From positions 62,001 through 126,000 of the forward strand of contig JAMASS010000011.1 of the NCBI GenBank assembly GCA_024761205.1: 64,000 bases of DNA. Direction: 5' to 3'. The notes beneath the pieces were generated by a model, which worked only from the letters and a program-made list of their open reading frames with translations, searched no databases and was not told where the DNA came from. This DNA is from Limisphaerales bacterium (GTDB taxonomy: Bacteria; Verrucomicrobiota; Verrucomicrobiia; Limisphaerales; AAA164-E04). Positions 30,808 through 41,990 of the stretch are shown piece by piece. How positions within the stretch are numbered: the first letter of the stretch is position 1; each line of letters starts with the position of its first letter. Made by a program: the position numbers and the translations under genes.

Positions 30808-31968
30808 CTACGGAGACGAATGAGTCGCGCTGATCCAGGCTGCCTTTGGCCAAGGATAGCTGCCGGGCTTGATACAGAGAAGGGTGTTGCTGCGAGTATC
30901 CTTTGGGTGGAGGCAGCCGACCCCAGTGAATGTTGTGGTTGCCGCTTCGAAACGAGTCCAGCCCATTCGCTTTAGGAGGGCGGAGGCGGTAGCACCGCCT
31001 TCGATGAATAATTGTGATGGCGTGGTTTGTTGAATGATCGCTACCGCGATATCGACCAACCGGGCAAGGAGATTTTCCGAATCCCCCCAACCATCGTGTT
31101 GCCGGACTGAGGCATCCGGTTGCCCAATCGCAATCATGGCCCGTTGCCTGATCCGTAGGGATTCAACAGCTTTTTGGATTCCGTCTTCGGTTGAGTCCAC
31201 TGGAAACACAGGGACGTCGTGTTTGGCAGCGAACGAGGCAAGGCCTTGTTGCCACGAAGCAAGGCTCCCGCAAATGAAAAGACGGCTGGTCGATGTCGAA
31301 AGGACTTGGCGTTCGATGCAGGTTTCGTGAGCTGGGTCTTTGACCCGATTAAGGAGCGACGAGAAGAACTCAGCAGCACCCGCGGGTAAGGTTTGGTCAT
31401 GAACTTCCGTCGCTCTGAAATCGAGATCTTCCCCTGTGAAGACGTCTGGTATCACTATTCCAGTCCTCGGGCTGGATTGATCGGCAGAGACATTCGTTCG
31501 AGGCAGGGAACCCTGATGACCCAGTGCTTTGATGACCTCTGCTTGTTGCTGCGGGTATTCCGGATCATGCGCAAAGACGGTTTGGTCCAGGGGAATGCCG
31601 TTGATTCGATAAATGCCATCGGTGATATAACGTTTTTTTTCGGGATTGGCAGGGATGAAGAGGATTCTTTCGTAACCGCCCGTTTGAGCAACAGTCTCAA
31701 GTTCCGCCACAATGTTTCCTCGCAACGCGGAATCGGTCTTCTTATAGGTCCACTTAGGGCCTAATGAGCGGGCTAATGTGTAGGCATTTCGAACGCGTTG
31801 TTTGGCCTCGGCGGGGGAACAGGAGCGAGATTGAGCATCCACCGCGAGGACTTCTGCTCGGCTGCTGGTATCGATTACCGTTTGGACCTCGGCGGTGTAT
31901 CCTTGCGCCGCAGCAATTCCAGCTAATTCAGCCGCACCGCTCAGGTCATCGGCAAGGATCAGGATCAT
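30808..31968 (-). CDS. Four-carbon acid sugar kinase family protein (DUF1537)
   Basis: ILILADDLSGAAELAGIAAAQGYTAEV ... YKKTDSALRGNIVAELE ... RILFIPANPEKKRYITDGIYRINGIPLDQTVFAHDPEYP ... LFIEGGATASALLKRMGW. Confidence 0.9.
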   Translation of the reverse strand: MILILADDLSGAAELAGIAAAQGYTAEVQTVIDTSSRAEVLAVDAQSRSCSPAEAKQRVRNAYTLARSLGPKWTYKKTDSALRGNIVAELETVAQTGGYERILFIPANPEKKRYITDGIYRINGIPLDQTVFAHDPEYPQQQAEVIKALGHQGSLPRTNVSADQSSPRTGIVIPDVFTGEDLDFRATEVHDQTLPAGAAEFFSSLLNRVKDPAHETCIERQVLSTSTSRLFICGSLASWQQGLASFAAKHDVPVFPVDSTEDGIQKAVESLRIRQRAMIAIGQPDASVRQHDGWGDSENLLARLVDIAVAIIQQTTPSQLFIEGGATASALLKRMGWTRFEAATTTFTGVGCLHPKDTRSNTLLCIKPGSYPWPKAAWISATHSSP

Positions 31969-31992
31969 GATCGCAGTGAACCTAACAATTTG

Positions 31993-32994
31993 CTACGAGG
32001 ACTGACCGCTTAGCTTTACCGCGAGGCGGATTGCGCTGTAGAGGCTCGCCGGAGTGGCTTTTCCTTGCCAGGCAATGTCGAGCGCCGTTCCGTGGTCAAC
32101 GCTCGTCCGAATGATCGGCAATCCGAGCGTCGTGTTCACGGCCGAGTCGAAGGCCAAGGCTTTCACGGGTATGTGACCTTGGTCGTGATACATGCAAACA
32201 AAGACGTCTGTCGTCTTTCGTTTGCGAGGCAGGAATGCCGTGTCTGGTGGGAGCGGGCCTTCAATGTTCATACCTTGCCGGCGGGCGGTTTCAATTGCGG
32301 GGATAATGACTCGCTCTTCTTCGTTGTCCCCAAAGAGACCATGTTCACCCGCATGGGGATTGAGCCCGCAGACGACGATTTTGGGCTTCCTTCCTCTGAT
32401 GTATTTCAGGTTTTCCGCGGAGAGTTGGATCACTTCCAGGACGCGATCGGTAGTCAGAAGCTGTGGAACTTCTGCGTATCCAACGTGAACGGTGACAAAG
32501 GTGCAGGTGATCTCTTCTGAATACTGCATCATGCACCAGCGTTTCGATCCCGCGCGATAAGCGAAGATATCTGTGTGTCCGGGAAATCTGACGCCCGCCT
32601 GACTCAATGCTTCCTTGTTGATTGGCGCAGTGGTGACGGCGGCGACATGGCCGGCGAGGGTCGCGTCGATGGCGCGATTAATGTAGGCGTAGCTCGCTGC
32701 GCCAGTGTTGGCGCCTACTTGGCCAGGTTGGAAGGTTTCGTGATCGACGGCCGGTACATCAACAATCGTGGGTTCATTAAGGTCGGCCTCCAGATTAAGA
32801 TGATCGTATGCGATGGTGGGGGCGTGGAGCGGGAGCTCAAGTTGTTTGGCACAGCGATGAAGGATTTTGTGGTCCCCAAACACTGCCGGAACGCATCTTC
32901 CAGTGACTTCTAAATGACCTAATGCGTGAAGGCAAATCTCCGGACCGACGCCTGCCGGATCCCCCATGGTGATACCGATGATGGGTTTCTTCAT
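31993..32994 (-). CDS. pdxA: 4-hydroxythreonine-4-phosphate dehydrogenase family (PdxA/PdxA2)
   Basis: IGITMGDPAGVGPEICLHAL ... VTTAPINKEALSQAGVRFPGHTDIFAY ... GLNPHAGEHGLFGDNEEERVIIPAIE ... CMYHDQGHIPVKALAFDSAVNTTLGLPIIRTSVDHGTALDIAW. Confidence 0.93.
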   Translation of the reverse strand: MKKPIIGITMGDPAGVGPEICLHALGHLEVTGRCVPAVFGDHKILHRCAKQLELPLHAPTIAYDHLNLEADLNEPTIVDVPAVDHETFQPGQVGANTGAASYAYINRAIDATLAGHVAAVTTAPINKEALSQAGVRFPGHTDIFAYRAGSKRWCMMQYSEEITCTFVTVHVGYAEVPQLLTTDRVLEVIQLSAENLKYIRGRKPKIVVCGLNPHAGEHGLFGDNEEERVIIPAIETARRQGMNIEGPLPPDTAFLPRKRKTTDVFVCMYHDQGHIPVKALAFDSAVNTTLGLPIIRTSVDHGTALDIAWQGKATPASLYSAIRLAVKLSGQSS

Positions 32995-33559
32995 TCGTTG
33001 CCCGAGAAAAATAGGACATTCGGGCTCGAATGCCGATGGATTTCGCGAATCCGACGGAGCTGCGAGAGCAGGTTTGTTTAGAGAAGCGGGGCTCGCCTGG
33101 ATTTCTCGCTAATAAAGGCTATCGCAATGGCAGAGAGGCTGGCTGAGGCATGGGGATTGCCTCCATGTCTGCCCCACTCCTTCCGTTGCTGTGCACTCCG
33201 CCGGCAAGCCGCCGCAGGAAGCCAGCAGGGGCAAGTGCTGCCCGGGGTGTTTTCTCTTGGTTCAGCCGGGCCTGCAATCCGGTGCCGCGGTTCTTGGTCT
33301 TAGCCGGCCGCTGGAGCCAGCGGCTTCCGAGAGACCGTCCGCCAAGGAACCCAACGGGCGCGGGCGGGTCGAGCATGCTTCGCCGGACATCACCTCCCCC
33401 CTCCTTCCAGAAGCTATCAAAAGCCGACTCATTGCGGCCTCCATTGGCGAGAAACCCGGGCTAGCGGCTGAGTTCAAGTGCGTGGCTGGTGCAGTGCCGG
33501 TAATTCCTTTTTGTTATCTCCTGAAATGAGGCAAGTAATCTTCAGTTAACGAGAATGCC

Positions 33560-36500
33560 TCAGGAATACTGACCGGAGCGACCCTATTAATGACGCTCGT
33601 CGTTGACTTGAGGCTAAAATCAGTAATGGTAAACATCTGTCAGCGGCGTTCCCGTCTCTGCAAGAATGAGGCTGATCGTCGTCACAGTACCGCCGAAGGA
33701 GTGGTATTGGCTGTTCTCTGCGGGAGGCCAACCGGCGCGTTGAATCAGTTCATTCCCTTTGAGTTGAGGACGGCGTTGCCGAGGAGCTTTCTCGCATCAA
33801 GCAGATGTGTGCGTTGTCGTGGCGATCAAAGATGTTGTTTGCGGCATAAGATGGTTTTCTCGGCTGTCGAGAGGTCTCCGTATTGCCAGTGTCGTCGCCG
33901 AAACGGATCATGTTCGTGGCGGTCGGGGCTCGATCAAAGTCGTTGATCAGCACATTACCGTAGAAGCAGGTGTTTTCGTCTCGTTCTATGACCGCAAAGC
34001 TGTCCTCAAGATCGACCAAATCAAGGAGTCGGAGTCCGCTTTCAATCCAAATTATAGCGAATGACTGTGCGAATACTGCGGTCCTTTGGCATGCTCCCAA
34101 TCATTCCAAGTGTTGGATTCTCAATGACGTTATATTGCAAGATGATGCCGTCTGCTTGGGTGTAGATGTTGTGCTCCAGGAAGTCTCCAATGGCACCGTT
34201 ACTGAATATGTAGTTACTTTTCAAAAGGAGGTCTCGTGAAACCTCTTTTTTTGGCCTTGAAGAGGATAAAGAATCCAGTGCCGTTGCCCGTGATTTCCTC
34301 GGCTTTGACAGTTAGATTCTCGGCGAGGTTGGCACGAATATCCGAGGACCGTTATCATAGGATTAAAGGTTTCCTCTGGCCTCGGTGAAATTGTGATACG
34401 GATGCCCACCGGTGACTTTAAGATTGAAAAGTTCGATGTGGCGAGGTTTGTAACCCCAAGGTTGACCGCTGCCGCGTTTAATATAGATCATGGCGAGATG
34501 CTCGTCGTTGAATGACTGGCAGTTCACCGTTGGGATCTCTGACGCTGCGAATACGTACGGGATGTGTGGCAGTCCCTTGAGATTCAATGCCGATTTTCTC
34601 ACGGTAAAATGCCTCGCGCCAGTCGATCATCACGGTGTCTTCGTCGCTCAGGGTAACGAGGGAGCATCGCCGAGGGATTCGTAGTTTCGACCTGGACCGA
34701 CGCGGTATAGGGCCGGCGTTGCCTTCGTGGAGGCAAGGGCAATCGGCAGGAACACCGTAGATCGAAGGGAACGGCAATGAGCTGCCCCGCGATCGCCCCT
34801 GTCGTCAACGGGGATTATTGGGGCGGACGGATCGGACGGGTTCCCGGTGACAAATGTCCAGTCACCGAAGGCCAGTGCCGCCGTCTTCCACGGAGCACCT
34901 GCAAGGTAGCAAATCCGTGGTTCAGTGTCACTTCATAGGACCGATCTCGTTGCAGGGCTCCAGCGGGCAGGGAGATTCGAAACTCATGTCGATGCTCCTG
35001 GGGATCACTGCTCTCAGGATCCAGAGTGAGCATGACTTGCCAGTGACGGTATCGGCCACTCTTAGAAACTTTGCGCGACGGTGTCCGCAAAATCTGTCCG
35101 TCTCAAAAAATGAAGAGTGAGTTTCGGCGTGTGAGCAGGGATTAATGCTCCGGATGGCGGGGTGATCAGATCGATACCACTGATGGAGACGGCTAAGGGT
35201 TTCGGGATATGACCGTCCGTGGTAAATATCCACTCGCTGCCAATGATCGGACCACCACAGTGTCTCGTTGATGCTGGCAAGGCGATTGGCGATCTCGATT
35301 ATGATAGTTTATGTGCGGTTCTAAGATGCCGAGCGGTATGATTGCTGAGTAATCGAACAGACCCTCTTGAATGGAATCAGGTCTCGGATCGATCGTGAAA
35401 ACCGTGGCATCGCTGTCGGCATTGATGATCGAAAGCGCTTTGCCTTTGGCATTCAATTAAGACGCGGAGGCGCTATAGTGGAGGGATTATCTCTATATCC
35501 AACGGAACATCGGTGGCACTCGGCACTGGCAAAACGTATGTGATTGGCACCCTTGTCAGAGATGCCCACTAGTTGAGCTGGGCCGATTGTAAAATGCCAC
35601 GTTTTTTGCTGACGCTTCCTGTTTACCAAGAGGCAGTATTGATGCGGACGAATCCCTCATTTAGTGGAACGCTATAAATACGATGAGGCTGCAGAAGTCC
35701 CTCGGGGAGTTCGACCGAAAGGCGATCGCTGGAAGCTTCGAAGTCGACTGGCTCAGGGCCAACATCATGAATGATGTCTCCCGTGTGTTGATCAATGACC
35801 GAAAGATATCGTCTGCTAAGCCGGTCAAAGCTCACTGGAGCAATAAGGTAAATCAACAGTGAGTCGTTGACAGCTACGTTAGTGCTTCCTGACGGTGAGC
35901 AGACGTAGCAATGCCGTCGACGGCGACGCTCTCAGCGGGAATATCTCAACATCTCCTGTCGTAAACTGCCAGATATAGAGATCGACTTCACTCGATCGCC
36001 ACATTGCTCCGTTTAGTTGGGTGAGACCGGTGTCTAATCAAATAGTGTAGTCCTTTTGTGGTCGCAGTGTATTTGACGGCAAGTCGACCTGATATTGAGT
36101 GTTGCCCTCTTGTGGATCTCCGGCCTCGAGATAAACCTCGAAGATAGTTAATCCAATGGCGTTTTCGACGATCCTTAACCGGGTGCCGTTTGTGCAATTA
36201 AAGCTGATCGGATGAGTGAACTGAATCACGACAGGCGCGGAAGGAGCGACGCGTCTTGCGTTTGGATTGGGCGGGACTCCCGCGATTCTGTCAACCGAGA
36301 GAGGTAGACTCCCCGATTCGGCTGCGGTGGTAGTCCAAGAACCAGACTCGACGGGACAAGTCCGTAAGGGGCGGCACGTTCATTCGTGAAAATACATAAT
36401 TGATGGCGGCTTCATATTCGGTTTCCAGAGCAATGGTTTCCTAGTGGGAGATCAACAACATAGGACAGTTGCCCTTCCTGAGAGTCTCCGGCCTTGGTGT
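33560..36500 (-). pseudogene. Large secreted protein with right-handed beta-helix region and tandem Ig-like repeats, extensively frameshifted
   Basis: Repeat signatures in separate ORFs: YQVDLPSNTLRPQKDYTI, LSVELPEGLLQPHRIYSVPLNEGFVRI, FRISLPAGALQRDRSYEVTLNHGFATL, YSAIIPLGILEPHINY; beta-helix-like MKSNYIFSNGAIGDFLEHNIYTQADGIILQYNVIENPTLGMIG. Confidence 0.6.
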
Positions 36501-36832
36501 CCGCTTAGTAAACTGCGGTATCGGTGGAGCGACCCCACAAGGGATCGCACTGCCGGAGGTCTATTAATGCGCAACTAGGATTTAGAGGCTCAAAAAAGTT
36601 TGACATGGCAGCCCGGCCCTTTCATTTTTCCCTCCGTCATTTTGCGAGTAGGGACTCGGATGTCGGGGTACCTGCTGAATACAACAGCCTGATTCTAGTT
36701 GCTGGGTCGCTCCCAGTGCTAGTGAATAGGCAGGACTCTTGCACAACCTGCTCGCTAGTGACATGACCCGGCTTGATCCGGGGACGTGTCACTGGCGGGA
36801 AAGAAGTATGGAGTCCGCCCAGAGAGAGATTG

Positions 36833-37291
36833 ATGAGAAAACCGATACCTTTGTTAATTACATCCATCATCGCGTTGCACGTTCAAGCCCAGCACCCAAA
36901 CAGCCCTTTGATCCCCGCACCAACCACCGAGGAGTATAATGCGTGGGTTAGGTCCGTCAAGCCGTCCGACAGCGCCTGGTACTACCAACGCGGGAAACTG
37001 CAAGAATATATCAACAAGCGCCATAAATTCCTGCTTGACCAAGGCTACATCTATGAAAACGGACGTTACTATCTGCCTGAGCCCGAGCCGGTTTTTAATT
37101 ATACGTCACCGCCGAAGCCAACCTTTGAGGAAATCTTTTGGCACTGGTGTCGCGATAATCGGAAGATAGTCAGCGGAGTCTTTCTGATGATTGCCCTTTG
37201 GATGGGCACCAAGGCGGTGGATTTTTTCCGCCAAGCATTCCGCTACGGCCCGAAGGCGGTAACAGCAACTAAGGGCCATTTGAAAAAATAA
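36833..37291 (+). CDS. Hypothetical secreted/membrane protein
   Basis: MRKPIPLLITSIIALHVQAQ signal peptide; internal TM IVSGVFLMIALWMGTKAVDFF; 152 aa. Confidence 0.5.
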   Translation: MRKPIPLLITSIIALHVQAQHPNSPLIPAPTTEEYNAWVRSVKPSDSAWYYQRGKLQEYINKRHKFLLDQGYIYENGRYYLPEPEPVFNYTSPPKPTFEEIFWHWCRDNRKIVSGVFLMIALWMGTKAVDFFRQAFRYGPKAVTATKGHLKK

Positions 37292-38022
37292 ACAACGTTC
37301 CGAGCAAAACAAAAACCAAGAAACGCAAGGTAAGAATCAAGAAATAAAGCCGCAACCCAAACAGGAACCGAATAATCCACCGACGAAACAGACCGTGGCG
37401 AAGTCACTCTATAGGAAAGCTTTTCAGAAAGACAAAGTTGATGATGAAGATTAGCGGCATCCGGCAGAAAAGAATGCGGATGTAATTGAATTTTGTAGCG
37501 ATTTCCGTGTTCCTTTCTATCATCTCATTAATGCTAGATTGTTGGTTATGAAACAACTCGGACTCCCTCAGGCTATGCCGGGTGTCGTGATTCGATAAAG
37601 ATTTCATCAAGTTTTTGGTACATTATCGAGATTAGGTACATCTCTTGCCGCCGTGACTCGCAATAAGGTGACCGCATACAATATATTAGATAAAATCGAT
37701 GCCAGAGAGGTCAATAGCTCCCAATGTTGCTCGCTAATCGGTTTGTCGAGAAGGTAAATCGTCAACATATAGCCGAATAAAGTGCCAATGGCGATAACAT
37801 GGCCGACAACGTGCGTCGGACTTCTTCACATATCCCTTGCATTATATTATATAAATGCTCCATTGTGTGATTCGCTTGCGACTCAATCCAGTACAATACC
37901 TTGGTTTCTTCTTCGATAGTCATAAGCAATTTTCTTTTGGTTTCGTGTAATTATTTCCGGATACAGGACATGATTCACCCAAAGAACACCTACCGGAAAT
38001 CGATGATCATGAAAAACACGTT

Positions 38023-38394
38023 TCAATGATTCAACTTCCCCCGAAGGTGATTTAAGGTTTCACCCATCTTTTGGCGGTCCTCTCTCGATTGCTTTCTCTG
38101 CTTTGTTGAGTGCGCTTTTCCTGATTTTGTGTAATGGGTATTAAAAACGGAGTTCTTGAGAATGCTTAATGGCTGAGGAGCAGGATACTGAACGACATCC
38201 GCCTTCAAGAGTTTGGCAGTTATTTCACGCGCCACGTACAAAAGAAAGCCAATCGTAACAACGCAGGCCAATAGGATTTCCTCGTGCTGTTCGGCTGCTG
38301 GAAGTGCGTTGGGCCGACAGTAACCGAACAAGACACTAACTGCTACCAAAAGGAAGCGCAGTGTGTCTTTTGATTCTTGCTTCTGCCTGATCAA
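38023..38394 (-). CDS. Small hypothetical membrane protein
   Basis: 123-aa ORF with two hydrophobic stretches and a basic tail. Confidence 0.35.
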   Translation of the reverse strand: MIRQKQESKDTLRFLLVAVSVLFGYCRPNALPAAEQHEEILLACVVTIGFLLYVAREITAKLLKADVVQYPAPQPLSILKNSVFNTHYTKSGKAHSTKQRKQSREDRQKMGETLNHLRGKLNH

Positions 38395-38473
38395 GCATTT
38401 GATTTCAAAGCTGGCATTAAGCCGGGCCTGCCCTTCAATCTATTTGATCTTTGCCTCTTCCTCTGAATGATCT

Positions 38474-40534
38474 TTAGCGCACAATGTAGAACCGAGTCGC
38501 TCCGCTTGCATCCATGGTAAACGGCGAGGTCGCGCCATCCACCGGGGTGTACGGCCCGGCAACATCTGTGGCGGACTGCAAAGTCCCCGTGAAGTTGATC
38601 ACGACCTGCCCATTCTCCACGGCGATGCCACTGATGGCAATGTCACTCGACGTAATGCGGATATTGTCGAACGCAACAATCTCATTCCACCACGTGGTGA
38701 CCGACTCAATGCGGAGATTAATCGTATTCACGCCCGCCGGAATATCGTAGGTGATATCCTGCAAATCAAGTCCCAAGCGAGTGGGATTCGATGGGTTGGT
38801 GTTGACGTCATTAAAGAACTTGTCATTGCCACTTGGTGCCGTGAACCACATGAAAGGATCGTCGCTATCATCAATAAACACCTGGAAAAAATCACCCGTC
38901 TCGAAATCCAAGAAGGTGGCGCCAAGCGCAATGGTCAGTTTGACATTCTCCCTGCCGGAGATATCAATCGGATCCTTCCAAATGATCTTCTTGGGATTCC
39001 CAACACCGTCATCACCCGTGAACTTGTTGAGCGCGGAACCGGCAAAGAAATGGTTTCCTTCAAAATTGCCAAAGGGGCCACCGCCAAAGACAGCACCCCC
39101 GTCACCCGGGGCTTCCAACGCCATGCTGAAGGGAGTGCTCACCTCTTGGTTGGACACGTAAGTCTCCACGGTGATATCACCGCTGAGTTTTACATGCTGA
39201 CTATCGGCCGACAATAGGTCCCAGTCGTCCTCACTAACGTTGGGAGCGTTGCCCCCGGCTTCAACCGCCACCAAGATTTCGGCACCGAAATCGCCAGTGT
39301 CATTGAATGAAATCCATTCGAAATCAAACGTGCCCGCTGAGGTAAACTCCACATCGGTCGGCGCCGAATACTGAAACGCGCCCCGTCGATCCATAATGAT
39401 GATTGTGTCACCAGCGTCCAGACCATCGCCGTTCAAATCGATTCGCAAACGCGCCCCGTCATCCACACCCATCGCCAATGAGACGGTTCCTCGCGAGGCC
39501 TCGATCTTGCCCGTGGCACGAATAGCGAAGCCGCCATCCGGCGCTCCCGCAATCGGATGATCCCAATCAAAGAGCGGCAATTGGCTGGCCGGCAGGACCT
39601 CATTGACGATATCCGCTACGCTCGTAGCCGTTCGGGTCACGCTGGTATTGGGTGTACTGCCGTCAAACAGAGCATCCGCGGCTTCCAAATCACGCACGGA
39701 AGCAGATACTTCGCGAATGAACGCGGCGACAACGGTCGAACCACCGGGCAATTCAAATCCCAAGGATTGGAAGGTGTTTTCGTTGAGCACGAACGGAAAT
39801 GTGCCGGTTTGGCCACCGGCAGAAGGATGCTCGGGCGCCGTGATGGTAATCTCAGGCAAGGTTATTGTCAGCGGAGTACCAATACTACCGAGCAATTCAT
39901 CATCAAGGTCTCCGGAGTTATAGTGAAGTCCGGGGACCTCGTAGTTCACGAAGCGACTAAGGGACCCGCCAGAGTAAACATACATATCAATCCCTGATTC
40001 CGGCAAAGACGACCCGGTATCATCTTCCTCAACCGTGTGCCCCAGGGATACCAAGCGGCTGGCGAACGCTTGGTATCCCTCACCTCCCAGCCCGGAGTAC
40101 AGGATTTTCGCATTGGATTTCCCTCGCAGCAACCAAGCCACGACGGCATCAAAATGTGTCCAAAAATCATTGGTGATGTCATCCGGAGAGATCCCGGAAC
40201 CCCAAGCCATGACAATACGTCGCTCGGGAGTCGGCGCGGGAACGCCCACAAAAGACGGCCGTCCATCGGTAACTCGAGTCCAGTAAACCGGTCCGGCTTG
40301 ATTATCCGGCACACTGTTGTCCGCAAACTGGGCCACTTCAAAGGCACCAGCGCCTTCGGTCACGTAACGCGACTCTTCGCCATCATCTTCAAACGTTTCT
40401 TGCCAAATCACCTTTTGTGCTTGAACGCTGGCGACAAAACTAAGCGCCACCACGAGACAACCGTAAAACGCGGGTCTGAAGGATTTCACGAATCCAGACC
40501 CAAAGGCTGGGATCAAGCGATCTGTGAGTTTCAT
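38474..40534 (-). CDS. Large secreted protein with beta-rich (PA14-like) regions and Verrucomicrobial-type C-terminal module
   Basis: Signal peptide MKLTDRLIPAFGSGF...GCLVVALSFVASVQAQ; C-terminus ISGIAVENGQVVINFTGTLQSATDVAGPYTPVDGATSPFTMDASGATRFYIVR. Confidence 0.75.
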   Translation of the reverse strand: MKLTDRLIPAFGSGFVKSFRPAFYGCLVVALSFVASVQAQKVIWQETFEDDGEESRYVTEGAGAFEVAQFADNSVPDNQAGPVYWTRVTDGRPSFVGVPAPTPERRIVMAWGSGISPDDITNDFWTHFDAVVAWLLRGKSNAKILYSGLGGEGYQAFASRLVSLGHTVEEDDTGSSLPESGIDMYVYSGGSLSRFVNYEVPGLHYNSGDLDDELLGSIGTPLTITLPEITITAPEHPSAGGQTGTFPFVLNENTFQSLGFELPGGSTVVAAFIREVSASVRDLEAADALFDGSTPNTSVTRTATSVADIVNEVLPASQLPLFDWDHPIAGAPDGGFAIRATGKIEASRGTVSLAMGVDDGARLRIDLNGDGLDAGDTIIIMDRRGAFQYSAPTDVEFTSAGTFDFEWISFNDTGDFGAEILVAVEAGGNAPNVSEDDWDLLSADSQHVKLSGDITVETYVSNQEVSTPFSMALEAPGDGGAVFGGGPFGNFEGNHFFAGSALNKFTGDDGVGNPKKIIWKDPIDISGRENVKLTIALGATFLDFETGDFFQVFIDDSDDPFMWFTAPSGNDKFFNDVNTNPSNPTRLGLDLQDITYDIPAGVNTINLRIESVTTWWNEIVAFDNIRITSSDIAISGIAVENGQVVINFTGTLQSATDVAGPYTPVDGATSPFTMDASGATRFYIVR

Positions 40535-40769
40535 GTGAATTACCATAACTACCAATCGGATTGCTATTATACCTTCAATTTCCCTTGCATCCGGGCGCAA
40601 GGCAAACTCAGGCTCCACCGCGACTTATACCACCTTTTCGGGAATACTGCCTAAACTCTGAACAAACTCGTAACCAAAGTCAATTGGAACAATCGCAATG
40701 TAAAACCAGCGGATACGATCAAACAAGGGGAACCCACCTCGGTGTCTTCGTGTCTCCGTGTGAGTCACC

Positions 40770-41990
40770 TCACTCGTATCGCAACGACTCAATCGGATCC
40801 AGATGCGCCGCCTTACGCGCAGGATAGAACCCGAAGAATATCCCAATCGCCGCACTGAAGAGAAAAGCACCCACGATCGCATCCGTCGGCGTCAGGGTCG
40901 GCCAGTCCATCTGGTTTGAGATGATCGTGGAAGTCTTCATACCAATAGCGATCCCTAAAATTCCACCCAACGCACTTAAAACCACCGCTTCGGTCAGGAA
41001 TTGGAAAAGAATATCCCTCGCCTTAGCACCCACCGACATCCGAATGCCAATCTCCCGAGTCCGCTCCGTGACGCTCACCAACATGATATTCATGATCCCA
41101 ATCCCTCCAACCACCAACGATACTCCCGCCACCGCCCCTAATAGGGCCGTCATGGTTTTCGAAGTGCCCGTGGCGAATTCATTGATCTCATCCTGAGTTC
41201 GGATCATGAAATCATCATCCATGCCCTCCGGTAGCCGATGTCGCTGTCGCAACAGCCGAGTCATCTCTTCCTGAATCATCGGCATCATCGCCGGACTTTC
41301 CGCCTGGATATTGATGCGTCGAACACGATTCCTGTCGCCCGTCAAGCGCTTCATCGCACTGGTGTACGGCACGATAATTCGGTCATCCTGATCCAAACCG
41401 ACCAATGAGGTTCCTTTGGCCTTCAAGGTGCCAATCACCGTAAACGGCACATTACGGATCCGAATGACCTCGCCGATGAGATCACCGCCTTCAAACAGCT
41501 CCGTGACCACTGTCGATCCCAACAACGCCACCTTGGCAGCGCTTTGCACGTGTTGAGTGGTAAACATGGAGCCGGACTCGACATCCCAACTCTTGATCTG
41601 CAAATACTCGGCACTCACTCCATAAACCGAGGAAAACCAATTCTGATTTCCAAAAATCACCTGCCCGCTAGCAGTCACCTCCGGACTCACGGCAACCACA
41701 CCCGGCACCTCATTCAAAATGGCATCTGCGTCCGATAACTTGATCCCGCCACCGCCACCGCCACCGCCTGACGACACGCCGCCTCGACGAAAATTCGGAA
41801 ACACCATAATGATATTTTGGCCCATGCCAGCGATCTGGGCCTCCAGTTCCGCTCGCGCACCATTGCCAATACTCACCATGGCAATCACCGCCCCCACACC
41901 GATGATGATTCCCAACATAGTGAGGATGGTCCGCAGCTTGTTTCGCGTTAGCGCATTGAGCGCAATTCGCAGGATGGCAAAGAATCTCAT
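40770..41990 (-). CDS. MacB-type ABC transporter permease
   Basis: ALNALTRNKLRTILTMLGIIIGVGAVIAMVSIGNGA ... GGIGIMNIMLVSVTERTREIGIRMSVGAKARDILFQFLTEAVVLSALGGILGI ... FGFYPARKAAHLDPIESLRYE. Confidence 0.95.
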   Translation of the reverse strand: MRFFAILRIALNALTRNKLRTILTMLGIIIGVGAVIAMVSIGNGARAELEAQIAGMGQNIIMVFPNFRRGGVSSGGGGGGGGIKLSDADAILNEVPGVVAVSPEVTASGQVIFGNQNWFSSVYGVSAEYLQIKSWDVESGSMFTTQHVQSAAKVALLGSTVVTELFEGGDLIGEVIRIRNVPFTVIGTLKAKGTSLVGLDQDDRIIVPYTSAMKRLTGDRNRVRRINIQAESPAMMPMIQEEMTRLLRQRHRLPEGMDDDFMIRTQDEINEFATGTSKTMTALLGAVAGVSLVVGGIGIMNIMLVSVTERTREIGIRMSVGAKARDILFQFLTEAVVLSALGGILGIAIGMKTSTIISNQMDWPTLTPTDAIVGAFLFSAAIGIFFGFYPARKAAHLDPIESLRYE

